A stretch of 64,000 nt of DNA from Halocalculus aciditolerans (GTDB lineage: Archaea; Halobacteriota; Halobacteria; Halobacteriales; Halobacteriaceae): contig NZ_BMPG01000001.1 of NCBI RefSeq assembly GCF_014647475.1, positions 620,001 through 684,000 of the forward strand. Reading direction: 5' to 3'. The translations under genes were made by a program, and so were the position numbers. Shown here in pieces: positions 25,116 through 34,196 of the stretch (the stretch's first letter is position 1; each line of letters begins with the position of its first letter). The notes under the pieces are model-generated. The model saw nothing but the letters and a program-made list of their open reading frames with translations, was not told where the DNA came from and did no database searches.

Positions 25116-25769
25116 ATGAGCGCGCACCGCGGCGACGACCCCCACGGCGACGCGCAGGTCGTGACGACGGGCGCAGCCCTCGACGACGCGAGCGCGGCGG
25201 TCGTGATGGCGCACGGCCGCGGCGCGACCCCGCGTAGCGTCCTCGGCCTCGCGTCCGAGTTCGACGTCGACGACGTCGCCTACCTCGCCCCCGCCGCCGC
25301 CGGGAACACGTGGTATCCGAACCCGTTCACCGCGCCGCGCGAGCGCAACGAACCCAGCGTCTCCTCCGCGATGAACGCCATCCGCCGCGCCGTCGACCGC
25401 GCCGCCGACGCCGTCGGCCGCGACAGCGTCGTCCTCCTCGGCTTCAGCCAGGGGGCCTGCCTCGCCAGCGATTACGTCGCCCGCAACCCCGCGCGGTACG
25501 GCGGCCTCGTCGCCTTCTCCGGCGGACTCATCGGCGACGCCATCGACGAGGAAGAGTACGAGGGGGACCTCGATAGCACGCCGGTCTTCCTCGGGTGTAG
25601 CGACCGCGACCCCCACATTCCGGAGTCCCGCGTGCACGAGACCCGCGACGTCCTCGACGCGCTCGGCGCGGACGTCACCGAACGAATCTACGAGGGGATG
25701 GGTCACACCATCGTGCAGGACGAAGTCGAGCACGCCGCAGAAATCGTCGCAGACGCGCGCGGGAACTAA
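25116..25769 (+). CDS. Alpha/beta hydrolase, phospholipase/carboxylesterase family
   Basis: 217 residues. The serine nucleophile elbow is GFSQGAC near residue 110, the acid is in FLGCSDRDPHIP, and the catalytic histidine is in GMGHTI. AHGRGATPRSVL forms the oxyanion side. It belongs to the short-chain phospholipase/carboxylesterase (YpfH-like) family, with esterase activity on unknown substrates. In other haloarchaea such genes accompany ring-cleaving VOC dioxygenases; here a cupin follows 60 nt downstream. Confidence 0.9.
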   Translation: MSAHRGDDPHGDAQVVTTGAALDDASAAVVMAHGRGATPRSVLGLASEFDVDDVAYLAPAAAGNTWYPNPFTAPRERNEPSVSSAMNAIRRAVDRAADAVGRDSVVLLGFSQGACLASDYVARNPARYGGLVAFSGGLIGDAIDEEEYEGDLDSTPVFLGCSDRDPHIPESRVHETRDVLDALGADVTERIYEGMGHTIVQDEVEHAAEIVADARGN

Positions 25770-25829
25770 CGACCTCGGCTCCGTGCCGCGACGCGAACCC
25801 CTTTCTCGCCGCCGGCCCGAGGAGGGAGT

Positions 25830-26198
25830 ATGGAGCCGACGAATCTCGAGGAGGCGTTCGGGGCGTTCGAGGAGACGTGGTCGCCGCGCGTCGTCGCCGA
25901 GTTGAACGGGCAGGAAGTGAAGGTCGCGCGCCTAGAGGGCGAGTTCGTCTGGCACAGCCACGCAGAGGCTGACGAGCTGTTCTACGTGCTCGACGGCGAC
26001 CTCACCATCGAGTTCCGCGACGAGGCGGACGCACACCTCTCGGCCGGCGACCTGCTCGTCGTACCGGCGGGCGTCGAGCACAAACCCGTGGCCGAAGAGG
26101 AAGTGAAGGCGATGTTGTTCGAGCCGGCGGAGACGCTGAATACGGGGGACGCCGACGACGCAGACCTCACCGTCGAGGAGCCGGAGCGGCTCGACTGA
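25830..26198 (+). CDS. Small cupin-domain protein
   Basis: 122 residues, a single cupin barrel. Motif 1 has HSHAEADELFYVLDGDLTIEF (two His and Glu as metal ligands); motif 2 has LSAGDLLVVPAGVEHKPVAEEE. It is a small archaeal cupin with a metal site intact. The substrate is unknown. The next gene, a fumarylacetoacetate hydrolase family member, abuts it convergently, and the pair with the esterase upstream suggests catabolic chemistry. Confidence 0.88.
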   Translation: MEPTNLEEAFGAFEETWSPRVVAELNGQEVKVARLEGEFVWHSHAEADELFYVLDGDLTIEFRDEADAHLSAGDLLVVPAGVEHKPVAEEEVKAMLFEPAETLNTGDADDADLTVEEPERLD

Positions 26199-26915
26199 CT
26201 ACTCCGCTTCGACGACGTCGTTCGTGAGGGTGCCGACGCCCTCGTAGGTGATTTCGACGGCGTCGCCGGGTTCGATGACGCCGGGGTTGGCGGGGCTGCC
26301 GAACGCGACGACGTCGCCGGGGCGGAGCGTGAAGCGCTCGCTGAGGAAGCTCACGACCTCGTAAGGGTCGAAGAGCATCTGGCCGGTGTTGGCTTCCTGG
26401 CGCGTCTCGCCGTTGATTTCGGTGCGCATGTCGACGTCAGTCGGGTCGACGTCCGTCTCCACCCACGGGCCGAGCGGGCCGGAGCCGTCGAAGGCTTTTC
26501 GCGCCGTTCTACCGGGCTGGTCGAGGGCGTCGACGTCGTTCATGATGGTGTAGCCGCGGACGACCTCCGACACCTCCTCCGGCGGGACGTGCTTGCAGGT
26601 CTTATCGATGACCGCGGCGAGTTCGCCGGCGTACGTCACCTCGTCGGAAAATGAGGGATAGGGGATGGGTTCGCCGGGGCCGACGACGGAGACGGGCGGT
26701 TTGATGAAGAAGTCGGGGTCGTCGGGGCGGTCGTAGTCCATCTGGTCGAGCGTCGCGGCGTAGTTCCGGCCGACGCAGTAGAGCGCGGACGGCCGGCAGG
26801 GCGCGAGCAGTGCTTCGTCGTCGACCTCGTAGGGGCCGTTCGGCGTGTCGACGTGGCCGTCACGGAGTTCTCCAGTGACGACGCCGTCCGGCGTCCTGAC
26901 GCGTGCGAGTCGCAT
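26199..26915 (-). CDS. Fumarylacetoacetate hydrolase (FAH) family protein
   Basis: 238 residues. Motifs visible: YCVGRNYAATLDQM near residue 47, then IPYPSFSDEVTYAGELAAVIDKTCKHV, with the Glu of YxGELA a metal ligand, and YTIMNDVDALD, where DVDA stands in for the usual DVTARD. The C-terminus has LRPGDVVAFGSPANPGVIEPGD, matching GTPxGVG. Members hydrolyse or tautomerise 2-oxo dicarboxylates; the exact substrate is unknown. Confidence 0.9.
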   Translation of the reverse strand: MRLARVRTPDGVVTGELRDGHVDTPNGPYEVDDEALLAPCRPSALYCVGRNYAATLDQMDYDRPDDPDFFIKPPVSVVGPGEPIPYPSFSDEVTYAGELAAVIDKTCKHVPPEEVSEVVRGYTIMNDVDALDQPGRTARKAFDGSGPLGPWVETDVDPTDVDMRTEINGETRQEANTGQMLFDPYEVVSFLSERFTLRPGDVVAFGSPANPGVIEPGDAVEITYEGVGTLTNDVVEAE

Positions 26916-27005
26916 ACCGGGGTGTCGGCGGGGACGCGGTCAAACCTTGCGGGTCCGGCAAGACGGGCGACCGCGTTTAAGGACGCGGCGGGCGGAGGGA
27001 GCGAC

Positions 27006-27917
27006 GTGTCCGCCGTCGTCCACCTCGCGTTCGTGCTCGCCGGCCTCGCGTGCCTCGTCGCGGGCGGCGAGGCGGTCGTCCGCGGCGCGAGCGCGCTCGC
27101 CGACTACTTCGGCGTGTCCACGTTCTTCGTCGGCGTCACCGTCGTCGCGGTCGGGTCGAGCGTCCCCGAAATCGTGACGAGCGCGTCCGCCGCGGCGTAC
27201 GGCGCGGGCGACCTCCTCGTCGGCCACATCGTCGGGAGCGTCACGAGCCAGATTACGCTCGGCCTCGGCCTCGTCGGCGTCGTCTCCCCGCTCGCCGTCC
27301 GGCGGTCGAAGGCGCTCACCTACGGCGGCGGGATGCTCCTCGCGATGCTCGTCATGACCGCCGCAGTTCTCACGAACGGCGTCGCGCGCGTCGAGGGGCT
27401 CGGGATGATCGCGCTCTACCTCGTCGTGCTCGCGCTCGTCGCGCGCCGCGAAGACGACGCGGCCACGGCGAGCGGGGCGACACTCGGCCCGCGGCGCGCC
27501 GTCCCCGCCGTCCTCCTCGGCCTCGCCGTCGTGCTCGTCGGCGCGAACCTCGTCGTCACGCACGGCGTCCCGCTCGCCCGCGCCCTCGGCGTCCCCCGCT
27601 ACCTCGTCGGCGTCGTCACCGGCCTCGGCACCACCCTCCCCGAAGTCGTCGTCTCCATCGTCGCGGTCTCCCGCGGCCGCGACGGTATCGCCGTCGGCAC
27701 GCTCCTCGGGAGCAACATCACCGACCCGCTCTTCTCGCTCGGCGTCGGCGCGGTCGTCGCCGGCGTCCACCCGACCGCGCCCGTCGCGTCCTCCCTCGCC
27801 TACATGCTCGTCGCCTCCCTCGGCGTCGTCGCCGCGCTCGCGTGGCGCGAACGCGTCGGCCGCGCGCTCGGCGTCGCCTGCCTCCTCGCCTTCCTCCCCA
27901 CCTTCCTCCTGCTCTAG
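27006..27917 (+). CDS. Ca2+/Na+ antiporter (CaCA family, YrbG-like)
   Basis: 303 residues, GTG start at 27006. Two inverted halves of five helices carry the alpha repeats. Alpha-1 is VTVVAVGSSVPEIVTSASAAAYG; alpha-2 is VVTGLGTTLPEVVVSIVAVSRGRDGIAVGTLLGSNITDPLF. The Pro-Glu in each repeat is the ion-binding centre. The upstream frame is rich in Arg and overlaps the FAH promoter, so the GTG is preferred. It probably exports Ca2+ in exchange for Na+ or K+. Confidence 0.93.
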   Translation: MSAVVHLAFVLAGLACLVAGGEAVVRGASALADYFGVSTFFVGVTVVAVGSSVPEIVTSASAAAYGAGDLLVGHIVGSVTSQITLGLGLVGVVSPLAVRRSKALTYGGGMLLAMLVMTAAVLTNGVARVEGLGMIALYLVVLALVARREDDAATASGATLGPRRAVPAVLLGLAVVLVGANLVVTHGVPLARALGVPRYLVGVVTGLGTTLPEVVVSIVAVSRGRDGIAVGTLLGSNITDPLFSLGVGAVVAGVHPTAPVASSLAYMLVASLGVVAALAWRERVGRALGVACLLAFLPTFLLL

Positions 27918-27956
27918 GCCGTCGGAGTTAGGGCGGTCGCGTTCGAGGTATCGGGT

Positions 27957-29306
27957 ATGAGACGTGTCGTCATCGCGGGCGCGGCCGGCCGCGACTTCCA
28001 CGACTACCACCAGCACTACCGCGACGACCCGGACGCCCGCGTCGTCGCGTTCACGCGGGCCGCCGGACAGAACCTCGGCGAAGCCGACGCCGACCTCGAC
28101 GCCTTCCCCGGTGAGCTCACTGCGACCGGCGACCCGATTCCCATCGTCCCGGAAGCCGACTTGGAACGCGTCGTCGGCGAGGCGAACGTCGACGAGGTCG
28201 CGTTCGCCTACTCGGACGTCAGCCACGAGCACGTGATGCACGTCGCGTCGCGCGCGCTCGCCGCCGGCGCGGACTTCCACGTCGTCGGCCCCGACGACGT
28301 CTCCCTCCCGTGTGAGATCCCCGTGTTCGCCGCGGACGCCGTCCGCACCGGCTGCGGGAAATCCGCGCTCGCGAAGGCCGCCGCCGACCACCTCCAAGAG
28401 GAGGGATTCGACGTCGCGGTCGTCCGCGAACCAATGCCGTACGGCGACCTCGCCGAGCGCCGCGTCGACCGCTACGACTCCCGCGCAGACTTGGAGGGAC
28501 TCACGCTCGAAGAGCGCGAGGAGTACCGCCCGCACGTCGACGCCGGCCACACGGTCTTCGCCGGCGTCGACTACGCCGCCGTCCGCGACGCGGTCGAAGC
28601 CGAGTTCGACGTCGCCGTCTGGGACGGCGGGAACAACGAACTCCCCTTCCTCGACCCCGACGCGCACGTCGTCCTCGCGGACGCCCTCCGCCCGACGGCT
28701 ACTGATACGTTCCACCCCGGCGAGACGAACCTCCGCCTCGCCGACGCCGTCCTCGTGACGAAGGAGAACTCGGCGAGCGACGACGCCGTCGCCGACGTCG
28801 TCGACCGCGTCCGCGGCGTGAACTCTGCGGTTCCGATCTACCACGCGGACAGCGTCGTCACCGTCGGGGACACCGTCGACGGCGAACCCGCGGCGGACGC
28901 GCTCGAAAACGCTCGCGTCCTCGCCGTCGAGGACGGGCCGACGCTCACGCACGGCGACGCCGACTACGGCGCGGCGACCGTCGCCGCCGACCGCTACGAC
29001 GCCGACCGAATCGACCCGCGCCCGCACGCCGTCGGCTCCCTCGCGGACGTCCTCGACGAGTACCCGCGCCTCGACTGCGTCCTCCCCGCGATGGGGTACA
29101 GCGAGCGGCAGCGAGCCGACCTCGCCGACACCATCGAGCACGCCGACCCCGACGTCGTCCTCGCCGGCACGCCCGTCGCCCTCGACGAGGTCCTCGACGT
29201 CGACGTCCCCGTGGTCGACGTCGACACCGAACTCGACATCCATGACACCGCCGTCGAGACCCTCGTTGAGCGCTATCTCGGGCCATCCCTCAGCAAGCAG
29301 GCTTAA
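27957..29306 (+). CDS. Cyclic 2,3-diphosphoglycerate synthase-like GTPase
   Basis: 449 residues. MRRVVIAGAAGRDFHDYHQHYRDD at the start and TGCGKSALAKAAADHL (P-loop, about residues 125-140) match the archaeal cDPGS family. YDSRADLEGLTLEEREEYRPH and the ADALRP segment are also typical. In methanogens the enzyme closes 2,3-diphosphoglycerate into a cyclic compatible solute; haloarchaeal members are widespread and their product is not certain, so osmolyte synthesis is possible but unproved. Confidence 0.9.
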   Translation: MRRVVIAGAAGRDFHDYHQHYRDDPDARVVAFTRAAGQNLGEADADLDAFPGELTATGDPIPIVPEADLERVVGEANVDEVAFAYSDVSHEHVMHVASRALAAGADFHVVGPDDVSLPCEIPVFAADAVRTGCGKSALAKAAADHLQEEGFDVAVVREPMPYGDLAERRVDRYDSRADLEGLTLEEREEYRPHVDAGHTVFAGVDYAAVRDAVEAEFDVAVWDGGNNELPFLDPDAHVVLADALRPTATDTFHPGETNLRLADAVLVTKENSASDDAVADVVDRVRGVNSAVPIYHADSVVTVGDTVDGEPAADALENARVLAVEDGPTLTHGDADYGAATVAADRYDADRIDPRPHAVGSLADVLDEYPRLDCVLPAMGYSERQRADLADTIEHADPDVVLAGTPVALDEVLDVDVPVVDVDTELDIHDTAVETLVERYLGPSLSKQA

Positions 29307-29331
29307 GCTATCCCGGCCGTAACCACCGGGC

Positions 29332-29967
29332 ATGACCGTCATCCTGGCGTTCACGATCTCTGGGGACTCCTCCGCCCTCGGACGCGTCCTCCCCCGCGAC
29401 GTCAGGGCCGAACTCGACCGTGTCGTCCCCCTCTCCGACACGTGGCTCCCCTACCTCTGGGTGCACGGCGACGGAGACGCCTACGACGCGCTCGAAACCG
29501 CCCTCGACGCCGACGACGCCGTCGACGACGTGACGTGCGTCGACGCGTTCGACGACCGCCGGCTCTACCGCATCGACTGGGCGACCGTCCCCGACGGCGT
29601 GCTCGCCGACCTCGACGCCGCCGGCGGCGCGCTCCTCGGCGCGGTCGGTACGGCGGACGCCTGGGAGTTCGAAGCGCGCTTCCCCGACCAGGACGGGCTC
29701 TCCGCGTTCAACGACGACTGCGTCGCCACGAACGACGACGTCGAAGTCACCGGCGTCTACCGCCCGGACCCCACGAGCCCCGACCGCTTCGGCCTGACCG
29801 ACGGCCAGCGCGACGCGCTCGTCGCCGCGCTCGACGCAGGCTTCTACAACATTCCCCGCGACACGACGACCGTCGAACTCGCCGGGGAGCTCGGCGTCAG
29901 CGACCAGTCGCTCTCCGAGCGCCTCCGCCGCGCTCACTCCGCCCTCGTCGAGAGCACGCTCCGGTAG
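29332..29967 (+). CDS. Bat-like (HTH_10) transcriptional regulator
   Basis: 211 residues with a C-terminal bacterio-opsin-activator HTH (about 155-205: FGLTDGQRDALVAALDAGFYNIPRDTTTVELAGELGVSDQSLSERLRRAH), the DNA-binding domain of haloarchaeal Bat proteins. The N-terminal about 150 residues form the common Bat-associated sensory region without PAS or GAF. It precedes crtB by 87 nt, in the same direction, and Bat is the established activator of phytoene synthase and bop in Halobacterium. A local role in carotenoid control is therefore plausible. Confidence 0.9.
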   Translation: MTVILAFTISGDSSALGRVLPRDVRAELDRVVPLSDTWLPYLWVHGDGDAYDALETALDADDAVDDVTCVDAFDDRRLYRIDWATVPDGVLADLDAAGGALLGAVGTADAWEFEARFPDQDGLSAFNDDCVATNDDVEVTGVYRPDPTSPDRFGLTDGQRDALVAALDAGFYNIPRDTTTVELAGELGVSDQSLSERLRRAHSALVESTLR

Positions 29968-29980
29968 TCGGTCGCAGGCG

Positions 29981-30058
29981 AATATTTACTAGTCCGGGGC
30001 GTACCTTTCCTGTATGATGCCACGGTTATCCCTCTCTCCGGCGAGGCTAGACGCGTGA
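29981..30058 (+). promoter_or_regulatory. crtB promoter and 14-codon upstream reading frame
   Basis: AATATTTACTA (29982-29992) is a good TATA box. About 25 nt downstream, ATGATG at 30014 opens a frame for MMPRLSLSPARLDA that ends in TGA at 30056-30058. That stop overlaps the crtB start codon GTG (30055-30057). If transcription begins at 30012-30014, ribosomes would start leaderless on the small frame and reinitiate at crtB. Confidence 0.45.
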
Positions 30059-30957
30059 GTTCCGACTACGCGGCCGGGAAGGCCATCCAGCGGCGCACGG
30101 GGCGAACGTTCCACCTCGCCACGCGCTTTCTCCCGGAGCGCGTGCGCCACTCGACGTACGTCTTCTACGGCTTCGTTCGCGTCGTCGACGAGGTCGTGGA
30201 TGCGCCCGACCGGGCATCGCCGGCGGAGCAGCGCGAGCGCCTCGACGACATCCGCGCGGTCGTCCTCGGCGACGCCGACCCCGACGACGAGGTCGTCGCC
30301 GCCTTCGTCCGCCTGATGGAGGAGGAGGGCATTCCGGACGCCGAGGTCGAGTACTTCATGGACGCGATGGCGCGCGACATCGACACCGACGTCTACCCGG
30401 ATTTCTCGTCGCTGAACGCCTACATGCGGGGGTCGGCGGTCGCCGTCGGCAACATCATGCTCTCCATCATGGACCCGGCGGACCACGCGGCCGCCGCACC
30501 CCACGCCGGCGCGCTCGCGCGCGCCTTCCAGCTGACGAACTTCGTCCGGGACGTCCGCGAGGACGTCGACGACCGCGAGCGCGTCTACCTCCCCGAGGAG
30601 ACGCTCGAACGCCACGGCTCCGGCGTCGAGGAAGTCCGGTCGCGCCGCGTGACGCCCGAGTTCCGCGCGGCCGTCCGCGAGGAACTCGAGCGCGCCGAGG
30701 AGTTCTACCGCGAGGGCGTCCGCGGCATCCCGCACCTCCCCGCGGACTGCCAGTTCGCCGTGCTCGTCTCCGCGGTCCTCTACGCGGAAGTCCACCGCGA
30801 CATCCGCGCGCGCGACTACGACACGCTCTCCGCGCGCCCCGACCTCAGCACCCTCCGGAAGCTCGGCGTCGTCGCGAAGACGTGGGTGGCGTGGCGGCGC
30901 ACGGGGCAGGACCCGGTCGCGACGTTCGAACGCGTCAGCGCCGTCCCGTCCACGTAG
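30055..30957 (+). CDS. crtB: Phytoene synthase
   Basis: 300 residues. It condenses two geranylgeranyl-PP to phytoene at the membrane. Motifs: IQRRTGRTFHLATRFLPERVR near the N-terminus; FVRVVDEVVDAPD, the first Asp-rich site; and QLTNFVRDVREDVDDRERVYLP, the second Asp-rich site, a squalene/phytoene synthase signature. The GTG start makes the N-terminus a few residues shorter than in relatives. It is convergent with cruF (12 nt gap), closing the carotenoid locus. Confidence 0.94.
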   Translation: MSSDYAAGKAIQRRTGRTFHLATRFLPERVRHSTYVFYGFVRVVDEVVDAPDRASPAEQRERLDDIRAVVLGDADPDDEVVAAFVRLMEEEGIPDAEVEYFMDAMARDIDTDVYPDFSSLNAYMRGSAVAVGNIMLSIMDPADHAAAAPHAGALARAFQLTNFVRDVREDVDDRERVYLPEETLERHGSGVEEVRSRRVTPEFRAAVREELERAEEFYREGVRGIPHLPADCQFAVLVSAVLYAEVHRDIRARDYDTLSARPDLSTLRKLGVVAKTWVAWRRTGQDPVATFERVSAVPST

Positions 30958-30969
30958 ACCGCCGGCGGC

Positions 30970-31806
30970 CTACCGCCATCGGGGCCGCGGGATGTCGAAG
31001 CGCCCGGCGGCGTAGAGGGCGACGCCGAGGAGGCCGGCGAGGAGGGCGGGGAGCCAGTTCTCGAAGGCGGCGTTCAGGCCGCCCCAGAGGAGGACGAAGC
31101 TCACCATGTCGTCGAGGCAGTAGGGGCAGGCGGCGAGACGCGCGGTCAGTTCTTCGGCGTCGAACGCGTACTCGATGCAGAGCACCGCGACCGTGCCGGA
31201 GAACACCCAGCCGAGGTAGTTCGAGAGCGGGACGCCGTAGAAGACCCCACCAGAGTCGTACGCCCAGAAGCCGAGGGCGACAGCGCCGGGGTCGAGGACG
31301 AGGTCGAGGGAGACGACGGTGAGTGTGCTGAGTGCGACGCGGAGGAAGCGCCGGTCGACGTCGAGGAAGAGGCAGACGAGGAGGTAGCTGTTCAGGACGA
31401 GCGGGAGGAAGAAGACCGGGAGGCCGAGGGGAACGAGGCCGAAGAGCATCGGGCCGAGATGGACGAGATAGGTGAAATTTCCGTAGGGGAGGCCGGTGGC
31501 GACGCCGACGAGTTCGACGAGGTAGGTGAAGGCGGTAAGGAGGGCGAGGCCGGTGAGCTCGCGGCGGCCGATGAGGGGGAGGAGGCCGCCGACGAGCGGG
31601 AGGCGCATGACGAACGTGCCGAAGAGGACGAGGAGGGGGTTGAAGGCGAGGGCGGGCGGGAGCCAGCCGCGGGCGCTGGCGTAGAGGGTTATGCCGCCGA
31701 CGAGCGGGAAGACGACGGCGATGGTGAAGCGGTTCGCGTCGACGAGCGCGTCAAGGCGGCGTTCGAGCGCGGGGCGGGTGAGTATGGGGGAGTCGAGAGC
31801 GGACAT
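30970..31806 (-). CDS. cruF: Bisanhydrobacterioruberin hydratase CruF
   Basis: 278 residues, about eight hydrophobic helices. It adds water at the C2'' ends of bisanhydrobacterioruberin to give bacterioruberin, the red C50 carotenoid. Seen: SYLLVCLFLDVDRRFLR, SLDLVLDPGAVALGFWAYDSGGVFYGVPLSNYLGW, with D and W residues conserved in the CruF/DUF422 family. It directly follows lyeJ (TGA-ATG adjacency) as the third gene of crtD-lyeJ-cruF. Confidence 0.93.
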   Translation of the reverse strand: MSALDSPILTRPALERRLDALVDANRFTIAVVFPLVGGITLYASARGWLPPALAFNPLLVLFGTFVMRLPLVGGLLPLIGRRELTGLALLTAFTYLVELVGVATGLPYGNFTYLVHLGPMLFGLVPLGLPVFFLPLVLNSYLLVCLFLDVDRRFLRVALSTLTVVSLDLVLDPGAVALGFWAYDSGGVFYGVPLSNYLGWVFSGTVAVLCIEYAFDAEELTARLAACPYCLDDMVSFVLLWGGLNAAFENWLPALLAGLLGVALYAAGRFDIPRPRWR

Positions 31807-32631
31807 TCAGTAGAGCCTCCAGAGGCCGGGGAGGGTGAGCGTCATCCCGCAGAGCGTGTTCAGGACGGGGAACCACCAGTACGCGCGCGCCACGTCGACG
31901 TCGCCGAGGCGGATGGCGAGGAGGAAGACGGGATAGGTGAGGAAGAGGACGCCGGCGAGCGGGGCGAGCAGTCCCCACGCGAGCGCGGCGGCGAGCCAGC
32001 AGACGGCGCAGTACCAGTAGGTTCGCGTGTTCCCGAGCCGGGTGGCGGTGGTGGTGATGCCGGCCGCGCGGTCGCTCTCGATGTCGGGGACGGCGGAGAA
32101 GGTGTGCATGCCCATCGTCCAGAGCCAGCCGCCGAGGAGCGCGAGCGCCGGGGGGTGGTGGCCGGCGACGGCGACGTAGGCGGCCGCGCCGGGGAGCGCG
32201 TAGAGGCCGTTGGAGGCGGAGTCGAGGAGCGGCGTGGTCTTGAAGCGCAGCGGCGGCGCGCTGTACGCCGCGCCGAGCAGGAGGAATCCCACCAGATAGG
32301 GCCACGCCGCCTGCGGGAGGAGCGCGAGGAGCGCGAGGCCGAGCGCGGCGCAGGCGGCGACGACCCAGGGGACCCACGACGCGCCCGTATACCGCGCTTC
32401 TCGTCCCTCCTTCTTCGGGTTCTCGGCGTCGACGTCGCGGTCGAAGACGTCGTTCACGCCGTAGAGGAAGACGTTCGCGGGGAGGAGGAAGAACGCGACG
32501 AGCGCGAGCGGGACGGGCACGAGGAGCGCCGTGAGGGAGTCGGCTCCCCACGCGAGGCCGACGAGGACGGGGCCGGCGAGGTAGAGCCAGAACCGCGGGC
32601 GGGAGAGCGTGAGGAGGTAGCGCCAGTCCAT
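31807..32631 (-). CDS. lyeJ: Lycopene elongase/hydratase LyeJ, UbiA-family prenyltransferase
   Basis: 274 residues, nine-helix UbiA fold. The first Asp-rich motif is NVFLYGVNDVFDRDVDAENPKK (NDxxDxxxD) and the second is SAVPDIESDRAAGITTTATRLG (DxxxDxxxG). LyeJ adds C5 isoprenyl units and water to lycopene in bacterioruberin synthesis. The start MDWRYLLTLSRPRFWLYL at 32631 is the family start; the frame is open to 32682. Its ATG overlaps the crtD stop by one base. Confidence 0.94.
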   Translation of the reverse strand: MDWRYLLTLSRPRFWLYLAGPVLVGLAWGADSLTALLVPVPLALVAFFLLPANVFLYGVNDVFDRDVDAENPKKEGREARYTGASWVPWVVAACAALGLALLALLPQAAWPYLVGFLLLGAAYSAPPLRFKTTPLLDSASNGLYALPGAAAYVAVAGHHPPALALLGGWLWTMGMHTFSAVPDIESDRAAGITTTATRLGNTRTYWYCAVCWLAAALAWGLLAPLAGVLFLTYPVFLLAIRLGDVDVARAYWWFPVLNTLCGMTLTLPGLWRLY

Positions 32632-34109
32632 CAGCGGTCCGCGGCGACCTTCGCCGCGACGTGCTCGCCGCTGATGAGGCACATCGGTACGCCGATGCCC
32701 GGCGTCGTGTTCCCGCCCGTGAAGTAGAGGTCCTCTACGTTCTTCGAGCGGTGCGGCGGCCGGAAGAGCGCGGTCTGCCGGAGCGTGTGCGCGAGCCCGA
32801 GCGCCGTTCCTTCATACGCGTTGTAGCGCTCCGCGAAGTCGGAGACGGCGAAGGTTCTTTCGACTCTGATGCGGTCGCGGACGTCGACGCCCGTGTGCTC
32901 GGCGAGGTCCGCGAGCACCGCGTCCCGGTAGGCCTCGCGGGTCTCCTCGGCGTCGTCGAGGCCGGGCGCGACGGGGACGAGCACGAAGAGGTTCGAGCAG
33001 CCCTCGGGAGCGACCGAGTCGTCCGTCACGGAGGGCGCGCAGACGTAGTAGGCGGGGTCGTCCGGCCACGCCGGCTCGTCGAAGATCTGCGCGAAGTGGC
33101 CGTCCCACTCCTCGGGGAGGACGAGCGTGTGGTGTTCGAGCGGGTCGATGTCGCCGTCGACGCCGAGGTAGAGCAGGAAGGCCGAGGGAGCCCACGTCCG
33201 CGACGCCCAGTAGGACTCGTCGAACCCTCTATCCTGCTCGGGGAGGAGCGCCTGCTCGGTGTGCGCGTAGTCCGCGTCGCTCACTACGACGTCGGCGGCA
33301 ACCGTTTCGCCGCCCGCGCCGAGCGTGAAGCGGTCGTAGCCGGGGTGAATCTCCTCGACTGGGCAGTCGACGCGCGTCTCGACGCCGAGCTCGCGCGCGA
33401 GCTCCGCGATGCCGCGCGCGACGCCGTTCATCCCGCCCTCGGGGTAGTAGACGCCGAGGTTCACGTCCACGTGCGTCATGAGGTTGTAGAGCGCGGGCGT
33501 GTTCTCCGGGCTCCCGCCGAGGAAGACGAGGGAGTACTGGACGAGCTGGCGGAGCTTCGGGTGGTCGAAGTACTCCCCGACGTGGTCGCGCATCGACCCG
33601 AGGAGCGTCAGCCCGCGCGCGTTCCGCGCGACGTCGAGGTCGAGGAAATCCCGGACGCTGGAGCGGTCGGTGTAGACGAACTCCTCCATCCCGACCTCGT
33701 AGTTCTCCTCCGACTTCGCCAAGTAGTCCTCGAACGCGTCGCCCGCGCCCGCCTCGTAGGACTCGAACGCCTCTTTCACTTCTTCGACGTCGCCGGTCAT
33801 GTCGACGCGGTCGCCGTCCTTCCAGAACACGCGGTAGTGCGGGTCGAGGGGTTCGAGCGCGAAGTAGTCCTCCGGCACTCGGTCGAAGGCGTCGAAGAAG
33901 CGCTCGAAGACGTCGGGCATCAGATACCACGACGGCCCCATGTCGAACCGGAAGCCGTCTTCCTCGTAGAGGCTCGCCCGCCCGCCGAGCTGCTCGTTCT
34001 TCTCCAAGAGCGTGACGTCCGCGCCGGCGTCGGCGAGGTAGCAGGCCGCCGAGAGCCCGCCGAACCCGCCGCCGACGACCGCGACGTCCGTCCCCGCGAG
34101 CGATTGCAT
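32631..34109 (-). CDS. crtD: Carotenoid 3,4-desaturase CrtD (CrtI-type)
   Basis: 492 residues, FAD-dependent amine-oxidase fold. The dinucleotide motif is VAVVGGGFGGLSAACYLADAG near residue 8, followed by TLLEKNEQLGGRAS. The C-terminal FAD motif is LYFTGGNTTPGIGVPMCLISG. It introduces the 3,4 double bonds in bacterioruberin intermediates. The first gene of the crtD-lyeJ-cruF operon; the ATG at 34109 gives the family N-terminus. An alternative identity is the phytoene desaturase CrtI, but linkage to lyeJ and cruF favours CrtD. Confidence 0.92.
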   Translation of the reverse strand: MQSLAGTDVAVVGGGFGGLSAACYLADAGADVTLLEKNEQLGGRASLYEEDGFRFDMGPSWYLMPDVFERFFDAFDRVPEDYFALEPLDPHYRVFWKDGDRVDMTGDVEEVKEAFESYEAGAGDAFEDYLAKSEENYEVGMEEFVYTDRSSVRDFLDLDVARNARGLTLLGSMRDHVGEYFDHPKLRQLVQYSLVFLGGSPENTPALYNLMTHVDVNLGVYYPEGGMNGVARGIAELARELGVETRVDCPVEEIHPGYDRFTLGAGGETVAADVVVSDADYAHTEQALLPEQDRGFDESYWASRTWAPSAFLLYLGVDGDIDPLEHHTLVLPEEWDGHFAQIFDEPAWPDDPAYYVCAPSVTDDSVAPEGCSNLFVLVPVAPGLDDAEETREAYRDAVLADLAEHTGVDVRDRIRVERTFAVSDFAERYNAYEGTALGLAHTLRQTALFRPPHRSKNVEDLYFTGGNTTPGIGVPMCLISGEHVAAKVAADR

Positions 34110-34196
34110 GCTCGGTACTCCGCCGGCTCGCCGCATAAAACGCGGGGCTGCGTAATCAGGTACGCCGCCCGCTCTCCTCGCTCCGCCGTCGGGCGG

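Noticed and set aside
26940-29441. 833-codon minus-strand frame over the cation exchanger and cDPG synthase
   Set aside because: Spans two well-supported plus-strand genes and their gap; low-complexity translation with no motifs.
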